Shown one piece after another: positions 57,605-64,000 of a stretch of 64,000 nucleotides of DNA (the first letter of the stretch is position 1; the number at the start of each line of letters is the position of its first letter). Both the position numbers and the translations under genes were made by a program. Location: the NCBI RefSeq assembly GCF_901709675.1, contig NC_051101.1, positions 10,374,501 through 10,438,500 of the forward strand, written 5' to 3'. The notes under the pieces are model-generated. The model searched no databases, had not been told where the DNA came from, and was given only the letters and a program-made list of their open reading frames with translations. This DNA is from Syngnathus acus (taxonomy: Eukaryota > Chordata > Actinopteri > Syngnathiformes > Syngnathidae).

Positions 57605-58908
57605 CTACAAGACGTTTCTAGCTTCAGAAGGAGATTTTAAAGGTTTGACATGTGCGTCTTCAGTAATAATACAAGTGTCATTGGGTGGCAGTTGTGAAAG
57701 AGAAACTCCAACATGCTGCCGTGCCCTGCTGACACCGTTTTGAGACGAGATGTGCCCCAAGCGTGGGTCTGAGTCAATCTCGTATCGGTAGTGATATCCC
57801 TCCATCACGTCATGACACGCATCTCTCATTTCCACGATCCACCTCTTCATGCCTTTGCGATTCAGGTAGAGCACAAAGAGAAAAACCATGCCCACAAAGC
57901 CGAGCACGAGCCCGAGGAAGACATAGGACGTCGGCAGGCTGAGGTCAGTCATCTCCGTTTGGTTCGGGACAATGCATCCGATGACCTTCGACCCCAGCCC
58001 TCGGAGTCGGCTGTTGGCTAACGCCTTTGGCGAGGCGCACCTCACAGAATCCGCATCTACCCGAGCGTGTGAATCATTTAGCCAAGCCACAAAACTTTGG
58101 ATCTCACAAGAGCAGGAGTACGGATTTTTACCCAGAAGGATGCGGATGTTCCCGAGCTTCTCCAGTTCTTTGAGATCATCAGTCCCGAATGTCCTGAAGG
58201 CGTTGCGGGTGAAATCAAGCACCTCCAGGTTGTTCACGCCGGAGAAGGTTCCGCTGTAAACTGCCATCAGTGAGTTGTTGCTTAAGAAGAGCTGCTGTAG
58301 ACTTTGCAGGTGGGAGAACATCCCCAGGGGAAGAAGAGCGAGTTGATTACCCGAAAGGTCAAGACGGAGGAGCCCTCGGAGGTCTCCCCAACGTAGAGCC
58401 GTGGTGAGGTCAGTCAGGGCGGTGAAGTTGTAGAGAGCGCGGCTCAGGTTGAGCTCCTGCAGAGGACTTCCGGGGATGCTCAGAGCTTCTGGATGGATGA
58501 TTGACAGCTGGTTGTCACTGAGGTCCAGGAAGCGCAGATTGATCAGGGTGGAGAAACTGTGCGATCCCATCTCTGTCATCCTGTGAGGACAACTTCCACA
58601 GTTAAGCATTTGAAAATTATTAATAGCACACATAAAATTAATTCTCACCTATTATTGCTTAAAATGACTTTGGAAATATTCTCCAGCTCCGTAAAGGAAT
58701 CAGGTCCAATCTTGTGAATATTATTCCCCGTGATGACGACAGTCTTTGCATATCCTGGAATCATTTGTGGTACCGTCAGAAGATCCTTAGAGATACATTT
58801 CACCGCATGTGTGACAGCAAAGCACTCACAGCCACCGGGACAATCCAAGCAGAGAGATCGGACGCAAAAAAGTAATCCAAAAAACACACAAACTGCAGAA
58901 ATACACAT
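57605..58908 (-). CDS. TPBG-like (5T4 family) leucine-rich-repeat membrane protein (2 exons, 411 aa)
   Basis: TPBG/5T4 proteins are single-pass surface glycoproteins that modulate Wnt signalling; Wnt inhibition is shown for zebrafish and mammalian members and only inferred here. Exons: 58908-58649 and 58580-57605, phase 2, 411 aa (human TPBG 420). A signal peptide starts MCISAVCVFFGLLFCV. Then come the Cys-rich N-cap (CLDCPGGCECF), leucine-rich repeats (LRFLDLSDNQL, LLRLDLSGNQLALLP, LQQLFLSNNSL), and a Cys-rich C-cap (NPYSCSCEIQSFVAWL). The membrane segment is SYVFLGLVLGFVGMVFLFVL, and the cytoplasmic tail includes YLNRKGMKRW, RDACHDVMEGYHYRYEI and DPRLGHIS, nearly the TPBG tail. The tail is extended by about 45 residues. 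The family call is firm; which TPBG paralogue is not resolved. Confidence 0.9.
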
Positions 58909-59968
58909 CGCTAAAAAACGACACAAAAAAGACAGAGAACAGAAAAAATGACACGTCTATATTTTAATGTGGTGGATTTCACAAAGTAATGCAAAAAGCA
59001 CCTCAGCAATAGTCCCTCCTCATCTGCTGTACTCGGGGAATAAAGGCTGTTGTAAATTGATGGCAGTTCTTTTAGCGCAGAATCTGCTGGATGGAAAAAA
59101 GTGTGGAGTCCCCCTCACCCCCCTTAAAGCTACAGCGGACAAGCAGACTGTGACCTCCACTATACAATGAAGCAGGAAAACCGTTGTTGATAATAAAAAT
59201 AAATATTTTGTACAAATATTGCAATAGAGTCAATATCACTACAAGGTGTCTTTTTTTTATTATTATTAATTAAACATTAAGGGGCAGTTACTTTATTATG
59301 CTAAAGTCCACAGCAATATCTAGGACATGTTCAATATGATAAAAATAGAACACCCGTGATCAGAATGAGTCATAGTATCAAAGACCTCGTGGATGGTGAA
59401 ATTGATTTATATGCGGCGTATTGTTACCAATATTTGGCCACTTATAAGATCTCAGACTTTGATTATTCTGATTTATTTTCTTGATAATAACGATTATGAT
59501 ATTAGCAAAGGGACTTTATAGTGATATTGACGGCAACATGATGAGGCTAAAATTACATTCTTTATGAAGATGTACAATTTTTAAAGCATTGAAATGCACC
59601 CATAAAAAACATGTAGTATCCTAACATAAAAAAAAAAAAAATGAGGATGGGGGGGATACAATAAACACGTTTATCTACTCAGAGTCATTTTTCCTCCAAC
59701 GGGTCCCTTCGTCATTCGGTAATGCTTTCAGAACACTTAATCTTAAATAATTGAGGAATAATTTCAACAATGGGTTTGTGCAGTAATTCGCATTGTCATT
59801 TCCATTTCCCATCACCAAAATGTATATTAGCCAGTCGGGAAACTCATCAGCGTATCATTCCAAGGTAGTTCAAGAGCCTGAGCTGAAAGCAAAATTTGCT
59901 TCATAAATAGGCAAAGTCTCAAACACAATACGTAGCAAACAAATGAGTCTCCCGGTGTCGTGTATTAA
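58909..59968. other. TPBG-like 5' flank and TMEM222 3'UTR
   Basis: AT-rich gap. The TPBG-like promoter should lie near 58920-59150. The right part should be the TMEM222 3'UTR. No gene or mobile element is recognised. Confidence 0.5.
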
Positions 59969-61402
59969 TTACTGCAGGTTGAACGTGAGGATGACCATGC
60001 TGATTACGACGCAGAGAAGGATGAAGGGCAGCCAGGTCTTGAGGAACGCGGACCAGCTGAAGGGTACAAAGAGGAACGTTAGAGGCCTTGTCAACCACAA
60101 CTTGAATGTTATGCGAATCTCTCCCTTTCCCTCCTGTATCGTGGAGCGACAAGGACTCAGTGTCTTTTCTCCCACAGCCCCCATGCTCATTGTCCTACTG
60201 CCCATAACCCCCCCCACCCCCAACCATCGCAGGGAGCCCCAGCGGAGAGGTGACCTCCAGCGGTGGCACGTAGGGGAGCACTTCTGTCAGTGATGAATTG
60301 CACGACTCCCCACATGTTAAACAGACTCCTGTGGTGTGGGAGTGGACGTGCGAAGGCAGCACAAACTGTGACGCCAGCATCCTCTATGTGGGTCAACGGA
60401 GAATAATGAGGGGGTGACTCTCAGCCATATGGTTGTGTGGTTGGTTGCCTTTAGGAATTTGTGGTGCAGTTGAATTATCTAAGTGTTTTGAGTACTTACC
60501 TCACATATTTGCCATGAAAAAGAGAGCCAAAGCACAATTTGATCATGTTCCAAGAGGAGCTGTTGTCATAGCGCATCAAGTTGAGGGCCATGGCGACGTG
60601 GGAATGGCAGTTATCAAAACACAGGTTGTGCTTTAAGAAAAATAAAATGATTCATTAAACTCAAGAATTTTTTCTTAAAAGTCCAGACCGTTTTTTCTTA
60701 CCTGTCTGCCTTTGTATTCCTCAGATGCATCATAAACGGCTTGGTCCCAAGTTGCAGCACCATTGCCACGCACTTTGTTCACATCAAGTTTCCAATACCT
60801 ACATAAGGACAGATTTTATTTATTAATGGTCAATATTAATATTACTAACTACTTTTACTTGTATTACTTTGTTGGTCTCCCGAAGCCCATATTGTCCTCC
60901 TGGGAAATGGAAAACATTCAATCAGTCTACAAATATAGATTATTTGAAAATAAATGACTAATGTCCAAAAATGATTTATACTTCTTATGGCATGGATAAA
61001 TCAGTGGTACCAACCGAGACAAAGTAAGATCCTGCAAAATCTCTGATGATTCCGGAAGAGGTGCAAATTCCCATATGACCAATGAAAGGCAGCACCCACC
61101 TGCAGCATGAAAACAGACCTCGTCAACACCCATTAAAAAAAATCCTTATCCCTTTCATAAAGCAATAAAAATGAGAGACAATGAGATTACGAGATACTTA
61201 AGGTGAACAGTCAGTATTTGACGTTGCCGAACTATCTGTGCTCACGCTGCTAACTAGCATTAGCTCGAGCGTTAGCTTCTTACGATAAAATAGGAATGGG
61301 GGTCCAGACAATGCAGTAGGGGTAGCGGCTGTTCTTTTTGTCATTTCCCAACAAATCTCCGTGATAGTTCTTCATAATGTTGATGTTATCGGCATCCGCC
61401 AT
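59969..61402 (-). CDS. tmem222: TMEM222, DUF778 membrane protein (6 exons, 183 aa)
   Basis: A small conserved membrane protein of unclear function; human mutations cause a neurodevelopmental disorder. Exons: 61402-61284, 61099-61015, 60899-60868, 60798-60702, 60630-60500 and 60056-59969, phases consistent, 183 aa (human 208, longer at the N-terminus). The start is MADADNINIMKNYHG. Family landmarks in order: SRYPYCIVWTPIPILSW, LPFIGHMGICTSSG, IRDFAGSYFVSEDNMGFG, YWKLD, WDQAVYDASEEYK, HNLCFDNCHSHVAMALNL, and a C-terminal membrane segment FLKTWLPFILLCVVISM ending TFNLQ. Exon 3 is only 32 bp. It lies next to WDTC1 on the same strand; the human pair is also adjacent and co-directional. Confidence 0.94.
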
Positions 61403-62125
61403 ATCACGGCTCCACCTCTGACAGGTTGACGAAGACGGTGACGTACAGCAAGCAACACCGGGCAGTGTGTTGTCACCTCACCGTGGACGGATCAACGGTC
61501 CGTGAACGCAGCACCAATCGCCTTTTATAATTATGACATGAGTATTGTCGTATTATAACTGGTATTTATAATTTGACAGAGGTAAAATGAGTGTTAAAAT
61601 TTAATACTGAATCCAAATGCTTAAACCTATTAGAAGCACGTGACCTACATTTAAATCTGTTTAAAAAATAAAATATGAAATTGCATTCTCTGATTCAGGT
61701 GAAAAAAAATAGCTTACTTGCCAGGTTTTGTAGTTTCCAAAGACCCAGAGACATGTCTGAATCATGGAAACCGGCTTTTGTTATTTTTTTTAGGTCTGTT
61801 CATCGTTCACACTGCCAAGTCAGCTGCTTTATCACTGTAACGCGACCAGAGCTGGGTCACCTCGTTATCGTACAATATGTGGCATGTGGGTTGCCCTAAT
61901 GGTGATTTACTGTGCACACAAATTGCAACATAGTCAGCAAAAGCAGATAGTGAATATGGCACTGATGTATGAACAGAATACCTGAAGGTTGATAGCTTCA
62001 ATTCATCTCTGCTCACCTAATTTATTTTCAGCAGTACTGCACATCTGTTGTGTGACTCTTCCACACAAAATAAAATTGACATGTTCCCACAGAAGGACAA
62101 AAAGACACAAGCAGGTGTTGTGGTA
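61403..62125. other. TMEM222-WDTC1 gap
   Basis: GC-richer and CpG-bearing sequence at 61403-61520 probably holds the TMEM222 promoter. The rest is AT-rich. No gene seen. Confidence 0.55.
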
Positions 62126-63041
62126 TTTTATTATTTAAAGTTTGTTTCTTAGTTTTCAACAAACATTATGATTCGTCAAAGAAAAACAACAGAAATCGGT
62201 GAACAAAATAAAACACACGGAAGCCTCCTTTTGCATTCTTCAACATATATTCAGTTTACGACATCTAAGTGTCGAGTAGCCAAGGATGAGTGCTAGCGAC
62301 ACACAGCATCGAATACTTGGTGTATATTTCTTTTAAAATTTAGTATGTGTATAACTTAGAAAAAATATTTTCACACCAAGTTCTATTTGAAATTAAGAAT
62401 AAAAACGAAAAATGAACAGATATTTTCCAGTCTGTCTCTGGTTGAATGAAAATCTCCCACTTTCGGGATTAAACAAGCACAAATCCTTGGCCATTGGACT
62501 GATGGACTTTGGCAGAGGGAAAAATTCTCCCAGACTTGTAAACTAAATAAAGTTCATCCATATATCCTTGCACCATGCAGCGTTCATAAGATGAAGTGTG
62601 ACATTGAATTGCAAGCTTCACGAACCCCGACTGTAAAGTCAGGACTCCAAACAGGCTGAGATGAGCGCACACTGCTAGAGATGCAGCAAAGCACTTTGAT
62701 ATGAACCCCAAGAGGGTCACTGCCACTCGCAGGGTCACGCTGACCCGAAAAAAGGTCATAGGGCACCTCGCTGACATCTGGGCCAGACGTGCTGAACTTG
62801 TCCATCTTTGTGACAAAACGGGGGAAGTGATGTAGCGAGGTGTCTAAAGTATCAAGCGCCTCTCCACGCGTATATGACTTGCACCCCCTGCAGAGATCTC
62901 CACCAGCCCTCCTCGCAGAATGAGGGCAATGCATAGTGTTGAGATGTGACGTGAAACTCCAGCAAATTAGGGCTCAAACAGAAACGGGCACAGCGCTTTG
63001 CTTTACTACTTTCCGTTCTACAGAAGAGCCATCAGCTCCTT
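62126..63041 (-). other. WDTC1 3'UTR (probable)
   Basis: A minus-strand AATAAA (plus TTTATT near 62127) lies about 910 bp past the stop codon and is the likely end of the transcript. The reading frames inside this stretch have no family likeness. Confidence 0.55.
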
Positions 63042-63729
63042 TTAGCTCGGTCTACATTGCGCTTGTCCGTCTGAGCTGTTCTCGTCGTCAGAATCATCTG
63101 GGCCCACGCCACGTAGTCCTGTGATGCGATAGCCCATATTGAGCAGCATAACCTCCAGCGGATCGGCGTTCATTCGCCGCTGGTTGGCCTGAGCTGCGCC
63201 TTCCATGTCTTCAACCACGCGTCCATTTTCACTCTCCGTCTGTGAGGAAACGCAGGAATGAAGGCCGCTCAATCGCCAATCAAACATCCGTGCATTCATA
63301 TACGTTGCTTACCTCTGGTCTGGGGTTCCATAATCGGACCACGGGGTCAATACCGCTGGAGGCCAGGAAGCAGTAGCTGGGGTGAGGCTGCAAACAGTTG
63401 ACTATGGACTCGTCCCCTTGCATGATACGCACCAGGTTTGTCGTCTCCTTTTCCCAGATAAAGAACGAGCCGTCGTCTGAGCCGCTGACAATGTACTGGC
63501 CTTTACTGCACAGAAAAAGATTTGGAGTTAGAACGAGCGTATAAATTTGAAATTACATAATAGAGTGACTGGCCCCGGAGTGAGCTCTCACCACTGACCT
63601 TCCGAAGAAGTTGGCTTCTTTAATATCTGTGGTGGTGTTGCAGTGACCACAATATCTGTGTTTGTAGTCCAAGCTCTGCTCTCGAAAAACAAACTCATCC
63701 ATAGTGATGGGCTCCATTTGATTCGTAGA
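63042..63729 (-). CDS. wdtc1: WDTC1, WD and tetratricopeptide repeats 1, last three coding exons (partial)
   Basis: WDTC1 (adipose) is a DDB1-CUL4 substrate receptor that limits fat storage. Only the C-terminal end is in the window: exons 63729-63599, 63505-63313 and 63239-63042 (174 codons including stop), phases 2 and 0. Matches to human are FRYCGHCNTTTDIKEANFFG-like sequence, GQYIVSGSDDGSFFIWEKE, QGDESIVNCLQPHPSYCFLA, PVVRLWNPRPE (the last WD repeats), and the tail GRVVEDMEGAAQANQRRM, NADPLEVMLLNMGYRITG and CRPS at the end. The upstream exons lie beyond position 64000. Confidence 0.95.
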
Positions 63730-64000
63730 CTGCAATCGGAAAGAGCTCGCGCCGCCTGGTGAGGGAGTAAATATGATCTATCTTGTGGTAATGCAAGAAG
63801 CGTTTCATTTATTAGTATAAAAAAAAACAAAAAAAAACCCACAATTCTGACTTTTGCATTGTGTCAGAAAATTATACCAAATTTTCAAATGCCTGAAAAT
63901 TGTAATTTCAGAAATTTCTTGTTATTGCCCCAACTAAGAATGCTTCTTTTATTTTTTTTAGATGACTTGAAATGAAAAATATTTGGGAATTTGTATATTT
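63730..64000 (-). other. WDTC1 intron sequence at the window edge
   Basis: AT-rich sequence upstream of the GATTGCAG acceptor at 63730. No exon is recognised before the window ends. Confidence 0.7.

Overview
This is a 64 kb piece of a ray-finned fish genome, probably a spiny-rayed teleost; the species cannot be named from the sequence. Genes have vertebrate GT-AG introns, often only 60-120 bp long. The order is the teleost counterpart of human 1p36.11: PIGV - ARID1A - GPN2 - GPATCH3 - [zinc-finger array] - NR0B2 - KDF1 - TPBG-like - TMEM222 - WDTC1. I rebuilt every exon by hand from splice sites, reading phase and recalled human protein sequence. Phases close in every model.

Left block (1-23.9 kb, all minus strand): PIGV (GPI anchor synthesis in the ER), ARID1A (BAF chromatin remodelling; 20 coding exons, 2264 aa, with a 3'UTR that looks conserved to mammals), GPN2 (GPN-loop GTPase, RNA polymerase II biogenesis) and GPATCH3 (G-patch protein).

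Middle block (23.9-47.2 kb): a young tandem array of five two-exon C2H2 zinc-finger genes (Z1-Z5, all minus strand, 10-20 fingers each), plus the remnant of a sixth unit. It sits between GPATCH3 and NR0B2, which are direct neighbours in human. Units are about 4.3-5.1 kb with nearly identical flanks, while the fingers, the N-terminal acidic modules and an upstream 100-bp minisatellite vary in number. Z1 has a stop codon in exon 1 and Z3 a 1-bp frameshift, so Z2, Z4 and Z5 are the best candidates for working genes. Two different hAT-type transposons sit at the same 8-bp target site in different units, and empty copies of that site survive in other units. The array is bracketed by two copies of a short near-palindromic repeat.

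Right block (47.2-64 kb): NR0B2 (SHP, plus strand) with a TATA box, an NR5A-type site next to it, and about 2 kb upstream a cluster of nuclear-receptor half-sites including an exact FXR-type IR-1. Then, on the minus strand, come KDF1 (epidermal differentiation), a TPBG-like leucine-rich-repeat membrane protein, TMEM222 and the last three coding exons of WDTC1, which runs off the right edge.

The flanking genes are ordinary conserved vertebrate genes. The unusual part is the zinc-finger array: recent duplication, differing DNA-reading fingers, decay of single copies, and transposon traffic within one locus.
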